Assembly: GCA_021399405.1 (NCBI GenBank)
Contig: JAAFKL010000273.1
Location: 1-26,643, forward strand
Length of the DNA stretch: 26,643 nucleotides
Reading direction: 5' to 3'
DNA from: Candidatus Heimdallarchaeota archaeon
GTDB lineage: Archaea > Asgardarchaeota > Heimdallarchaeia > Heimdallarchaeales > Kariarchaeaceae
Position numbers and translations under genes: made by a program. Every line of letters begins with the position of its first letter. Position 1 is the first letter of the stretch. The notes under the pieces were generated by a model that worked only from the letters and a program-made list of their open reading frames with translations, was not told the DNA's origin and searched no databases. Of the stretch, positions 15,080 through 22,891 are shown piece by piece.

Positions 15080-16297
15080 CTACTCGTTAGCTTTGATTTG
15101 GCCACCAACAGCAGTATTAGGTGGGACAATTGCGTTACTATCTATTATAGTACCAGGGAAAAGTGAACTATGTTCACCCACATGACTGTTTGATCCTACA
15201 ATAGCTCCAAATTTGTCTAGTGGAACAACTACCTCTTTACCTTGAATTGTTGTTGTTATGGGTCCAAACGGCTTTTTCGTAATAATTGTAATGGCACCGC
15301 TGTGTAATGTGGCTTTTGGTCCAATGATGCTACTACCCACATATGACAATCGAGCAATTGATGCTCCCTTCATGATTACAGAATTCTTAACTTCCACTCC
15401 CATCCCAATTTTTGCCCAATCATCAATAACTGAACAATCTCGAATTAAGGAATTATTTCCAATAAATGCGTTTTTACCTACATATACTGGACCCTGAATA
15501 ACTGTGCCGTTTAATATTTTAGCTCCCTCTTCAATGATCACTGGACCTTTGATTTCCACATTATGCTCTATAGTAACTTTGGTAGATATCCTTGAATAGG
15601 ATAAAGCACTCAGCAGATAAGATGTTGCACGTAGAATATCCCATGGTCTTCCAATATCTATCCACGTTTCATTCCAAACCCCAGTTGCTACTAAACCTCC
15701 TTCCTTAATGTAGCTGTTAAAGCACTCATTGAAAGCTATTCCTTGTTTCAAATACGCGAAGATTTTACCTGTTAATAGAAAAGTTCCAGCAACAACATAA
15801 TTACCGGCAGTTCCCCCATCTTCAGAAATGACTTCTTCTACGAATCCATCTGTATTTATGGTAACAACACCAAAATCCTGTAACTCAGATTGCAAAGTTA
15901 CTGCAAGAGCCATATCGGATCCTAAATTGTCAGCTGCATTTAGAGTTCTTGTAAGTAAATTCGAGCTTGCAATTATATCACAATGAGTTAATATAAATTG
16001 TTCCGTCTCCTTGAAATAATCACTCACAGAGAGGATGGCACCATCAATACCTTCGGATTTTTGTGAAACATATGTGATACGAACACTTAGGGCTTCACCG
16101 TCATTAAAATAATCTTGAATCTCTGTATTGTTCTCTTTAGTAACAATAATTAGGTCGGTTATTCCATTTGATGAAAACCGTTCAATGGCATATTGTATCA
16201 TTGGCTTATCCAGAATTGGAATCATTGGTTTCGAAATATTGTCGGTTAATGGCTTAAGTTCCTCACCATGACCAGCGGCTAGTATTACTCCTTTCAT
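15080..16297 (-). CDS. GlmU-like sugar-1-phosphate nucleotidyltransferase with left-handed beta-helix
   Basis: Two domains are clear. Residues 1-230 form a nucleotidyltransferase starting L-A-A-G-H-G-E-E-L-K-P-L-T, with S-K23-P-M, a D-I-(G)-R-P-W end segment and sugar-recognition loops. Residues about 245-405 form a left-handed beta-helix of I/V-x-x-x-x hexapeptides. The whole resembles archaeal bifunctional enzymes such as Sulfolobus ST0452. Two departures stand out: the signature G-x-G-x-R-L has Glu (E13) in place of Arg, and the acetyltransferase histidine of I-P-H-L-S-Y (H308 in ST0452, from memory) reads R316 in I-A-R-L-S-Y. The signature Lys (K23) and Tyr (Y319) remain. Enzyme activity is therefore uncertain. 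The first ATG (16297) fits the family start better than the GTG at 16309. trmY follows 4 bp downstream. Confidence 0.88.
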   Translation of the reverse strand: MKGVILAAGHGEELKPLTDNISKPMIPILDKPMIQYAIERFSSNGITDLIIVTKENNTEIQDYFNDGEALSVRITYVSQKSEGIDGAILSVSDYFKETEQFILTHCDIIASSNLLTRTLNAADNLGSDMALAVTLQSELQDFGVVTINTDGFVEEVISEDGGTAGNYVVAGTFLLTGKIFAYLKQGIAFNECFNSYIKEGGLVATGVWNETWIDIGRPWDILRATSYLLSALSYSRISTKVTIEHNVEIKGPVIIEEGAKILNGTVIQGPVYVGKNAFIGNNSLIRDCSVIDDWAKIGMGVEVKNSVIMKGASIARLSYVGSSIIGPKATLHSGAITIITKKPFGPITTTIQGKEVVVPLDKFGAIVGSNSHVGEHSSLFPGTIIDSNAIVPPNTAVGGQIKANE

Positions 16298-16442
16298 ATT
16301 GTTTCTCACTCCACAGTTACAGATCTCGAAATTCGAATGTTATCTCTTTGATTTCCAAATAAAAACTCATACACATGGATACATTTACATTCATTTTCCG
16401 TATTATTACAGGAATAAAACGGATATTTAAAACTTTCAATTT

Positions 16443-16459
16443 CGCTTATATATAAATTA
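16443..16459. promoter_or_regulatory. Strong TATA-like element in a divergent region
   Basis: TTATATATAAATTA lies inside the 304-bp gap (16298-16601) between the nucleotidyltransferase and serine dehydratase genes. It is too far from either start to be a leaderless promoter, so it may drive a longer leader. Otherwise the gap holds A/T-rich sequence with no gene that I can support. Confidence 0.3.
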
Positions 16460-16570
16460 TCAAGATCAACTTAAATATAGCTTATTGAACCTGCATAATC
16501 CTCATGTTTTGAATCAATAATTTACCTAATCGATATAAAGAATCATTTGGAATTGTTAAAATTAAAAACA

Positions 16571-16580
16571 TTTATGATAC
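16571..16580 (+). promoter_or_regulatory. TATA-like box of the serine dehydratase gene
   Basis: TTTATGATAC is centred 27 nt before the ATG at 16602, the spacing of a leaderless archaeal promoter. It favours that ATG over the TTG at 16587. Confidence 0.35.
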
Positions 16581-16601
16581 ATTAAGTTGGTAAAACATTG
16601 G

Positions 16602-17828
16602 ATGAAATCATTGCGAGAACTCTATCGGATAGGTACTGGCCCAAGTAGTTCACACACAATGGCTCCGCGAACAGCAAGTATCGCATTTCAACAAAAGCAC
16701 CCTGATGCACCTCTTTTCAGAGTTACGTTATATGGGAGTTTAGCAGCCACAGGAAAAGGACATCTTACTGATGAGGCAATACAGGGTGTATTTGGGAAAG
16801 ACAAGGTGGAGTTCATATGGAAACCAGACGAGGAATTACCACTTCATACAAACGGTATGAGATTTGAAGCCCTCTCACAAGATAAGAAAGTGGATGGTGT
16901 ATTTGAGGATTATAGTACTGGTGGTGGGGCGTTATTATCTGACCCCTCAGCTGACAATGTATATCCCGAAACTACAACTAAAGATATCATTGACCTTGTG
17001 TTGAATGATTATGGAACGTATTGGGAGTATGTAATAAATAGAGAACCTGATATCATGGGTTATTTGCAAAATGCATGGCAATACATGGATAAATCGATCT
17101 CAAACGGTCTTAGTAAGCGAAAAATATTACCAGGTAAGCTAAAATTACCAAGAAAGGCTCATTCAATTTACAGCAAAAGTTCCATGCTGGAAAAATCAAT
17201 CAGATATAAGGCTAGATTAAGTGCCTACGCTTACGCAGTTTCTGAGGAAAATGCTAGTGGTGGAACAATTGTAACAGCCCCTACTTGTGGTGGCAGTGGA
17301 ACAGTTCCTGCAGTCCTGAAATCTATGCAAAAACGAATGAGATTATCGGACGAAGTTATAGTGCAAGCACTAGCTACAGCAGGTGTATTTGGTAATATTG
17401 CCAAAACCAATGGGTCTATATCTGGGGCTTATGTTGGTTGCCAAGGAGAGGTAGGTGTTGCATGTGCTATGGCAGCAGCAGCAGCCTGCCAGCTACTGGG
17501 TGGAACACCAAAGCAAATAGAATACGCAGCGGAGATGGGATTAGAACATCACCTTGGCTTGACATGTGACCCTGTATACGGATTAGTACAAATTCCCTGT
17601 ATCGAACGCAACGCACATGCCGCCTTACGAGCTCTAGATTGTGCCTATTTAGCAATACTATCTGATGGGACGCATCGAATATCATTTGATGATGTAATTG
17701 AAGTAATGTTGGAAACTGGCAAAGAAATGTCTAAAAATTTCAAGGAGACATCTCTAGGCGGATTAGCTCGAGTCTATGCACATCGTTTCGAGTTGCTAGA
17801 CACCGAGAATGAGAAGATAGACAATTAA
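16602..17828 (+). CDS. sdaA: L-serine dehydratase (ammonia-lyase), iron-sulfur type, single chain
   Basis: The enzyme turns L-serine into pyruvate and ammonia with an oxygen-labile [4Fe-4S] cluster. It starts M-K-S-L-R-E-L-Y-R-I-G-T-G-P-S-S-S-H-T-M, the beta-domain signature. The alpha-domain carries T-A-P-T-C-G-G-S-G-T-V-P-A-V-L, G-C-Q-G-E-V-G-V-A-C and C-D-P-V-Y-G-L-V-Q-I-P-C-I-E-R-N, which hold the cluster cysteines. The T-C-G-x-x-G version and the ~408-residue one-chain length match Bacteroidetes-type enzymes rather than E. coli SdaA (454 aa, T-N-G-A-A-G). Gain from bacteria is a reasonable inference. An alternative TTG start at 16587 would add five residues. The gene stands alone, divergent from the nucleotidyltransferase operon and convergent with the PPOX gene. 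Confidence 0.93.
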   Translation: MKSLRELYRIGTGPSSSHTMAPRTASIAFQQKHPDAPLFRVTLYGSLAATGKGHLTDEAIQGVFGKDKVEFIWKPDEELPLHTNGMRFEALSQDKKVDGVFEDYSTGGGALLSDPSADNVYPETTTKDIIDLVLNDYGTYWEYVINREPDIMGYLQNAWQYMDKSISNGLSKRKILPGKLKLPRKAHSIYSKSSMLEKSIRYKARLSAYAYAVSEENASGGTIVTAPTCGGSGTVPAVLKSMQKRMRLSDEVIVQALATAGVFGNIAKTNGSISGAYVGCQGEVGVACAMAAAAACQLLGGTPKQIEYAAEMGLEHHLGLTCDPVYGLVQIPCIERNAHAALRALDCAYLAILSDGTHRISFDDVIEVMLETGKEMSKNFKETSLGGLARVYAHRFELLDTENEKIDN

Positions 17829-17866
17829 TTATCAAGAACCATCGATTGATTGAAATGTGATTTTGT

Positions 17867-18268
17867 TTAATATACTTTTTCAATAACAAATTCAACTAAG
17901 ATCCTATTTGGATGATTCATTCTTTCATCCATCCCAGTCTCGAAACTATCTTTTGGGATATACTTCTCAACAATTTTAGTCACGATTTTTTTGTAATCAT
18001 CAAGTGATTTATCTTTTATTTTGGCATTTCCATAAACAGAAAAATACGGTCCACCTGAAGGATCCACAATAGATAACCCTGATTTTGCATTAATTTGAAT
18101 ATTACGGATTTTAATACTGTGGTCATACGCACTGAAATACAATTTGCTATTGTGTTCAACAAGCCATAGTGGTACCATATGCGGATATCCTTCATCATTG
18201 AAAGAAGAAAAAGTAGCAACTACTGGTTTTTCCATTAGTGATTTGAATCGTTCAGTTACTGAGGTCAT
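17867..18268 (-). CDS. PPOX-class (pyridoxamine-phosphate oxidase-like) flavin/F420-binding protein
   Basis: The 133-residue protein fits the split beta-barrel PNPOx-like superfamily, whose members bind FMN or F420 as homodimers and reduce or oxidise small molecules. Residues P-V-V-A-T-F-S-S-F-N-D-E-G-Y-P-H-M-V-P-L-W form the first strands, typical of the class ('AxLATxxxDGxPHxxPxW'). F-S-A-Y-D-H-S-I-K-I-R-N-I follows, in the position of the T/S-x-x-xxK-xxNL phosphate-contacting segment, then G-P-Y-F-S-V-Y-G-N-A and a C-terminal R-I-L-V-E-F-V-I-E-K-V-Y. Archaeal members often use F420, but the sequence does not decide this. It starts at ATG 18268; the convergent serine dehydratase ends 38 bp away. 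Confidence 0.85.
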   Translation of the reverse strand: MTSVTERFKSLMEKPVVATFSSFNDEGYPHMVPLWLVEHNSKLYFSAYDHSIKIRNIQINAKSGLSIVDPSGGPYFSVYGNAKIKDKSLDDYKKIVTKIVEKYIPKDSFETGMDERMNHPNRILVEFVIEKVY

Positions 18269-18480
18269 TAACAGATTTTCTATGTTTAATTATAAAAACC
18301 ATATTTTCACAATTAATAATCGAATAAGTGATTGTGGGAAAATCTTGGGATTGATAAATTTAGCTTTGAAATATGAGGTCTTCAATAGTCAGCTCGATAA
18401 TTAATCATAATTTTCACTGAAGAATTTGCTCAAGGTATGGAACAATCAATTTTGGATGAATTTTTATGATTTTGTTTAAA

Positions 18481-18492
18481 TTGATCGATCAA
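18481..18492. promoter_or_regulatory. 12-bp perfect palindrome before the small gene at 18500
   Basis: TTGATCGATCAA is a perfect dyad 7 bp before the TTG start of the next gene, overlapping the end of a TATA-like GTTTAAATT (18474-18482). In this position a bound protein would block transcription or start-site access. It may be an operator; there is no known regulator match. Confidence 0.3.
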
Positions 18493-18499
18493 AAAACTC

Positions 18500-18766
18500 T
18501 TGTTAGATCGTGATTTTGTAGATTATATGAAGAATTACAGAGATGAAATCAAGAAATATTCGACAACAATTGTGGAAATGGAAATTGGTGAGATAGCAAT
18601 GAAGGAATTCAATAAATATGTTGCCTATCGCGATGATAAAGGTCAGACACTCACTCTGTCTGAACAGGAAGAAATTGGCGTTTATCTACTTGAAGAAGCA
18701 GAACGGCATTATAAAAAATTGTTTGACAAATTAAGATCATACGATATCGAAGATCAAACTAAATAG
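18500..18766 (+). CDS. Small helical hypothetical protein
   Basis: This 88-residue protein is not in a family I recognise. It is nearly all predicted helix, very charged (many Glu, Lys, Asp), with no membrane span or cysteine. A central segment (Y-V-A-Y-R-D-D-K-G-Q-T-L-T-L-S-E-Q-E-E-I) marks a turn between two helices, and the C-terminal helix has heptad-like Leu/Tyr. The start is TTG at 18500; an ATG at 18527 would give a 79-residue version. The stretch before it (18269-18499) shows no other gene. Base composition resembles the neighbours, so it is probably real but may be lineage-specific. Confidence 0.55.
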   Translation: MLDRDFVDYMKNYRDEIKKYSTTIVEMEIGEIAMKEFNKYVAYRDDKGQTLTLSEQEEIGVYLLEEAERHYKKLFDKLRSYDIEDQTK

Positions 18767-18869
18767 TATTTTAGATTGCTAATTCATAATTGAATAACAC
18801 AAATATTATTCGATTATGTTTATTGTATTATTGAAACTAACATTTTGATGATGATTATATATCGAACAA

Positions 18870-20220
18870 TCTAGTTTAGGAGGTCAGACTCTCTATAAAA
18901 GTGATTTCCATCATTATCCTTAAAGTTGCATCTTAATCCTAAGATCATCTAAATTGTAGGTACAATGTTTTAAACGCTGAAATTAACTAATTTCAGACGA
19001 TCAGGCGAGATGATGTCGCCACTACTCCATTTAGATAAACTATTTGGAGCTACTTTTCGCATGATATTGATTGCTCCATTAATATCCGCATTTATTTGTA
19101 AATTACAATTTTTACACTTATACAAACCACGTTTTACTCGGTTTGCTTTTCTGATTAAACCACAACTTGAACACGTTTGTGAGGTATATGCCTCATCCAC
19201 AAATTCCACATTTATTCCAAATAATTCTCCTTTGCTCTGTAAATTCATCTTGAATTTAACGTAAGGGATCTGCTGGAATTGCTGAGCTGTTTTCTTTCTC
19301 ATTTTCAGACCACGTTTCATATCGTCCCAATCACCAATAACAATATTGCCTATTTTGTGGTCTACACAATGTCTGATGATTTTATTAACACTTTGAGCAA
19401 TAAAATTTCTCATTACGTTATATCTTTTGACTCCAATATTTGTCATCTTATTACCCCATTTTATCTCCTGCTTATCATATTGACTCTGTAATTTTGCTCG
19501 TTTCTTATTCCACCATCGATTGTATGATTTAATTCCTCGTCCTTCTATGATGAAGGCAGTCTCTCTGGTAGTAATTGTTGTGGCAAAATTATCCAAGCCC
19601 AAATCAATGGATAAATATTGTTTGTAGTCAAATTCAGGTATATTGACATCCGCTCGATAAACAAATTCTATCTCAAAATAGTCTCCTTTGTATCGAGGTA
19701 CTATTCTCACCATGTTGATCAATTTATCTCGAATATTTGGGGAATGGTTACCCATACATATCTTACACCCATGCTTTCATTACCTCTTTTACCCAGACTT
19801 AGCCTTAATTGATCTCCTTCCCTTTTGATCTGTCTAGGTATAAATTGGGCTACAAAATACCCATCCTTTGCCAGGTATGAGGGAGGGTTGACCTCCTCAT
19901 CGTACTCTCCATTCTTTTTCAATTTCAATAATTCAAAAAACGAGGAATAACTTTGTCTCAGTGTCCTTATGGTTAATTGAGCATTGTCTGAATGAAGTTG
20001 AGTGTAGGTAATATGAGATTTTATTTGTTTGAATAATTGTTTTAATGTCAGATATTTGCCAGTGAGATCAAAATGAGTCTTGATCAAATATAATGCACTG
20101 TTGTAAAGATTTTTACATTTGTGACTCAACCATTTCAATGTTTGATAACAATGTAAATTTGGTCGCAGATGGTTTTTCTGAACAATAAAAGACATGTGTT
20201 ATTCAATAATATCTAGGGTA
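18870..20220 (-). mobile_element. Orphan IS605/IS1341-type TnpB element (approximate ends)
   Basis: A tnpB reading frame is present without a tnpA transposase. The ends are not defined: I saw no terminal inverted repeats, as expected for this family, and no clear target duplication. The 203 bp after the tnpB stop (18767-18969) holds no gene; in related elements the right end and the omega/reRNA lie there, overlapping the end of tnpB. The 203 bp on the left side (20196-20398) also holds no gene apart from the promoter of the next gene. Confidence 0.45.
18970..20195 (-). pseudogene. tnpB: TnpB RNA-guided nuclease, split by a frameshift
   Basis: TnpB is the IS200/IS605 nuclease, guided by a reRNA from the element's end. 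The N-terminal half (19719-20195, ATG start) has the helical L-K-W-L-S-H-K-C-K-N-L-Y-N-S opening and the S-L-G-K-R-G region. The C-terminal half (18970-about 19755) carries the RuvC-I aspartate in S-I-D-L-G-L-D-N-F, the glutamate in V-D-E-A-Y-T-S-Q-T, a CxxC...CxxC zinc finger, and the third acidic D-I-N-G-A-I-N-I. The frame is lost at the G-run 19739-19742 (CCCC on the coding strand): one extra C would join I-P to P-N-I-R-D-K as in intact relatives. All catalytic residues survive, so the event is recent or a sequencing error. Intact, it would be about 400 residues. Confidence 0.85.
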
Positions 20221-20363
20221 TGGAAGTACTTTGAATCTTTGGAGGACATAGTGTCAGTAGTAGACCGGAAGTAATAATAGAAAAAATGTACGGACTATTT
20301 AGATCATGGGATATATACAAGAAAAATAATGCTTTTCGAATGATATATGCAGGAATCTAAATC

Positions 20364-20375
20364 AAATATTTTAAT
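20364..20375 (+). promoter_or_regulatory. TATA-like promoter of the longin-like gene
   Basis: AAATATTTTAAT is centred about 29 nt before the ATG at 20399, consistent with a leaderless or very short-leader mRNA. The element next to it does not reach the gene. Confidence 0.4.
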
Positions 20376-20398
20376 TAGAATTTTATTGGTCGATATAG

Positions 20399-20860
20399 AT
20401 GAGAAAAATCCGGTCTTTAACCATCATTTCTCAAGAAGGGATTACGATTTATCATTATCCTTTCGTGAAAGATCTGATTGATATTCATCTATTTAGTGCT
20501 TTTTCATCAGCCATTCTTTCAATAGCACAGGAATTGGAGGATGATTTAATTGCCATTAATATGGAAAAACAAAAAATATTCTTCAAAAAAATATCAGATG
20601 GATTTTTTGTCTTATCCGTTGAACGAAAAGCAAATTACAATTATGTTCAAAAACGCTTGCGGATGTTAAAAAATTCTGAGAAGATAAAATTTCTCCTTTC
20701 AGACCTTGATATTGGTATGATGATCAATGTTAGCGAAGAACTTGATGAAGAAGTAGAGAAAATTTTTGATATGCCAATTCGCTCCCAGATACCTGCTCCA
20801 GTTGCTGAAATAACCAAGGACGTTTTCTTAGAAGCTTTGGAAGGATTAGAATCAATTTAA
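20399..20860 (+). CDS. Longin/roadblock-like protein (Asgard GTPase-associated fold)
   Basis: The 153-residue protein has the strand-helix-strand layout of the longin/roadblock-like superfamily, members of which regulate or scaffold small GTPases. It opens with a strand (I-R-S-L-T-I-I-S-Q-E-G-I-T-I-Y-H-Y), then a long helix (F-S-S-A-I-L-S-I-A-Q-E-L-E-D-D), strands (L-I-A-I-N-M-E-K, K-I-F-F-K-K, F-F-V-L-S-V-E-R), a helix (Y-V-Q-K-R-L-R-M-L) and an acidic tail. Asgard archaea encode many such short proteins next to or apart from GTPases. No GTPase is in the window, so the partner is unknown. The C-terminal domain of the ATP-cone fusion at 82-1383 has the same layout. The family call rests on topology and is not exact. 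Confidence 0.65.
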   Translation: MRKIRSLTIISQEGITIYHYPFVKDLIDIHLFSAFSSAILSIAQELEDDLIAINMEKQKIFFKKISDGFFVLSVERKANYNYVQKRLRMLKNSEKIKFLLSDLDIGMMINVSEELDEEVEKIFDMPIRSQIPAPVAEITKDVFLEALEGLESI

Positions 20861-20946
20861 TCATTTCAAATCAAGCATGAATTAATCTGAATCTGGTAGA
20901 CAGAAAGATTAAAAGCAGACAAAAAATATTATTTATAGGGAAGAAT

Positions 20947-22023
20947 GTGATTGGTAATCCACAGAATCTAACACCACATAAACCCAAAGTCATTACTTCC
21001 GATATAGAGGTTATCAGCTTTTATAATAAAATGGATCCTCGTGAAGTAACAGCAGATCTAGTTGAAGGGGCTTATATTCTTATTGAGGATTTTTATTTTA
21101 ATGGTTTACAGGTTCTGGAAGAATTAAAGAAAGTACTCAAACACAAATACCACGATCAAGATTTTCAGGGACAACGAGAATATCGCTCAGCATTTAGAAA
21201 TGCATCACATAGACTATTACTCATGGTTGTGGATCATGAGCTTGAAGTTCGAAAAGCACCTGAAATTGGCTGGCTAAAAATATTATATCCAGAAGATTCG
21301 GAATTTTTGATATCTTTTCCAGAAGTTCAAGGACTTAATAGTTCCTGGCAGTGGTATCTAAAAGGTCTGGAAATAGAAATCTTAAATTTACGCATCCATC
21401 CTTTTTATGGAACCTATTTTCCTACCAGATTTGACCATCTACAGTTATTTGATAAGTGGTTAAAAAGTTACGAGGGCCCTAAGAATAATGCAATTGATAT
21501 TGGAGTTGGCAGTGGCGTATTATCATTTCAGCTGTTACAAAATGGATTTTCACAGGTTTTAGGGACTGATACCAATACAAATGCTATAATTGGTGCGACT
21601 CAGGAAAGTGAACGACTAGGATTTTCAAATAAACTCACACTGAGGTCTGGTGATTTATTTGCTGATTGTGGTTTTAAAGCTGACTTAATTGTCTTCAACC
21701 CTCCATGGTTAATTGCTCAGCATGAGTTAGCGGAAGGGATAGACAAAGCCATTTATTACGATGATGATTTGTTCCCTCGGTTTTTTGAGCAGGCAAAACA
21801 GCATTTAGAAAAAGAAGGTAAACTAGTTTTATTATTTTCGAACCTTGCAGAAGTGGTTGGATTAGATGGTGATCATCCCATTCTTAGTGAATTGAAGAGT
21901 GGTGATCGATTTACGAAAGAGTTGCACATGCAGCAAAATGTAAAATCTTCTTCAAAGAAGACAAAAAGAAAGAATTGGCGGAAAGATGAAAAAGTTGAAT
22001 TATGGGTTTTAACTCATACCTAA
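20947..22023 (+). CDS. SAM-dependent methyltransferase, NPPW type
   Basis: The C-terminal half is a Rossmann class I methyltransferase: motif I A-I-D-I-G-V-G-S-G-V-L-S-F (about residues 182-194), acidic loop T-D-T-N, and motif IV N-P-P-W (about 257-260), the signature of enzymes that methylate amide or exocyclic nitrogens of protein Gln, RNA or DNA bases (HemK/PrmC, RsmC, TrmN). The first ~160 residues match no domain I know and are rich in aromatic and charged residues. The C-terminus is very basic (S-S-K-K-T-K-R-K-N-W-R-K), suiting nucleic-acid binding. The target is unknown. The start is GTG at 20947, with an A/T box 19-25 nt upstream. It lies 86 bp after the longin-like gene on the same strand. 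Confidence 0.8.
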   Translation: MIGNPQNLTPHKPKVITSDIEVISFYNKMDPREVTADLVEGAYILIEDFYFNGLQVLEELKKVLKHKYHDQDFQGQREYRSAFRNASHRLLLMVVDHELEVRKAPEIGWLKILYPEDSEFLISFPEVQGLNSSWQWYLKGLEIEILNLRIHPFYGTYFPTRFDHLQLFDKWLKSYEGPKNNAIDIGVGSGVLSFQLLQNGFSQVLGTDTNTNAIIGATQESERLGFSNKLTLRSGDLFADCGFKADLIVFNPPWLIAQHELAEGIDKAIYYDDDLFPRFFEQAKQHLEKEGKLVLLFSNLAEVVGLDGDHPILSELKSGDRFTKELHMQQNVKSSSKKTKRKNWRKDEKVELWVLTHT

Positions 22024-22087
22024 GAATAGTTTAATCAATTAAAAGAATAGATAATATTAATTAAATCCGAGCGTAAAATAGCCTATT

Positions 22088-22097
22088 AGATCGATCT
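22088..22097. repeat. 10-bp palindrome of the GATCGATC group
   Basis: AGATCGATCT is a perfect palindrome in the 82-bp space between two convergent genes. It belongs to the set of GATCGATC/CGATCG dyads discussed under findings. Confidence 0.3.
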
Positions 22098-22105
22098 CTA
22101 TCATT

Positions 22106-22789
22106 TTAATCACATAACACAATTGATGATAAATTGGCTATTATTATTTTTGCCTTATTTTGATTAAAAGTTATCTTGTCCGTTTTTCCAGTTAATAGAG
22201 AGAGAAATGGGATAAAAGCTGAGTCTGCTGATTGTTGATCATGAAGGCTGTCCCCAATTGCAATAGTTGTTGATGTGGATGCGTTTGCTTTATTCATACC
22301 AAGAATAAAAGGTTCTGAATGGGGTTTGCCATTCTTAATCTCATCTCCACTCACTATATCATCAATCAAATCCATTATCCTAGCTGCTTCCAAGAGCAGA
22401 ATAACCAATCGCTGATGTGTGCTACTTATGACAACACGCTTCACATCATATTGAGCCAATTGTGTCAGAAGTTCAATAACGTGTGGAAAGACGTGAACAT
22501 CCTTAATAATTGTTGATAAATGATCCTCTTTTTCTATTGCAGCCTGCCATATTTGTTGATGAGACAATTCGGGAGTGAATTTTTGGATTATATCCTGGGG
22601 TGTGAGCCCCATTAGCGGTTCCAGCTCGTCACGAGATACTGATTTTCCCATCTGATCAAGTATTGCTCGAAATGCTTCAATATGGAGATCAAGACTATGT
22701 ATTAGGGTTCCATCTAAATCAAAAAGGAATGCCTCCACCTGTGAAAACTCGTGCTTCGCCCCATTCACATCAGTAATAATGACATCCAT
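22106..22789 (-). CDS. HAD-superfamily phosphatase (phosphoglycolate-phosphatase-like)
   Basis: A haloacid-dehalogenase-type hydrolase with Rossmann core and helical cap. Motif I is F-D24-L-D26-G-T (nucleophile and general acid), motif II the serine in V-V-I-S-S-T-H, motif III the lysine in N-G-K-P-H-S-E-P, and motif IV I-A-I-G-D-S-L-H-D with the metal-binding Asp pair. The cap (about 35-110) is of the C1 type seen in phosphoglycolate phosphatases and beta-phosphoglucomutases; no mutase signature is seen. The substrate cannot be stated. I use ATG 22789; the frame extends to a GTG at 22810. It lies 102 bp after the EamA transporter on the same strand and could share its transcript, though no functional link is evident. 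Confidence 0.85.
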   Translation of the reverse strand: MDVIITDVNGAKHEFSQVEAFLFDLDGTLIHSLDLHIEAFRAILDQMGKSVSRDELEPLMGLTPQDIIQKFTPELSHQQIWQAAIEKEDHLSTIIKDVHVFPHVIELLTQLAQYDVKRVVISSTHQRLVILLLEAARIMDLIDDIVSGDEIKNGKPHSEPFILGMNKANASTSTTIAIGDSLHDQQSADSAFIPFLSLLTGKTDKITFNQNKAKIIIANLSSIVLCD

Positions 22790-22891
22790 TGCTAACACAA
22801 CACAATTCACCCTCTTAAGGCCTCACCAATAGAATGAGAAAATAGAAATTAATTTTATCATATGCAATAGATTGATATGAAATGAGGATAA

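Noticed and set aside
18860..18910. C/D-box sRNA in the tnpB right-end region
   Set aside because: One near C-box (ATGATGG) and one CTGA on the minus strand occur about 23 nt apart, but there is no C'/D' pair or proper spacing.
19719..19755. Programmed -1 frameshift to express full TnpB
   Set aside because: The codons CCC-CAA with preceding T do not form a canonical X-XXY-YYZ slippery site and no clear downstream stem was seen. A deletion or sequence error is simpler.
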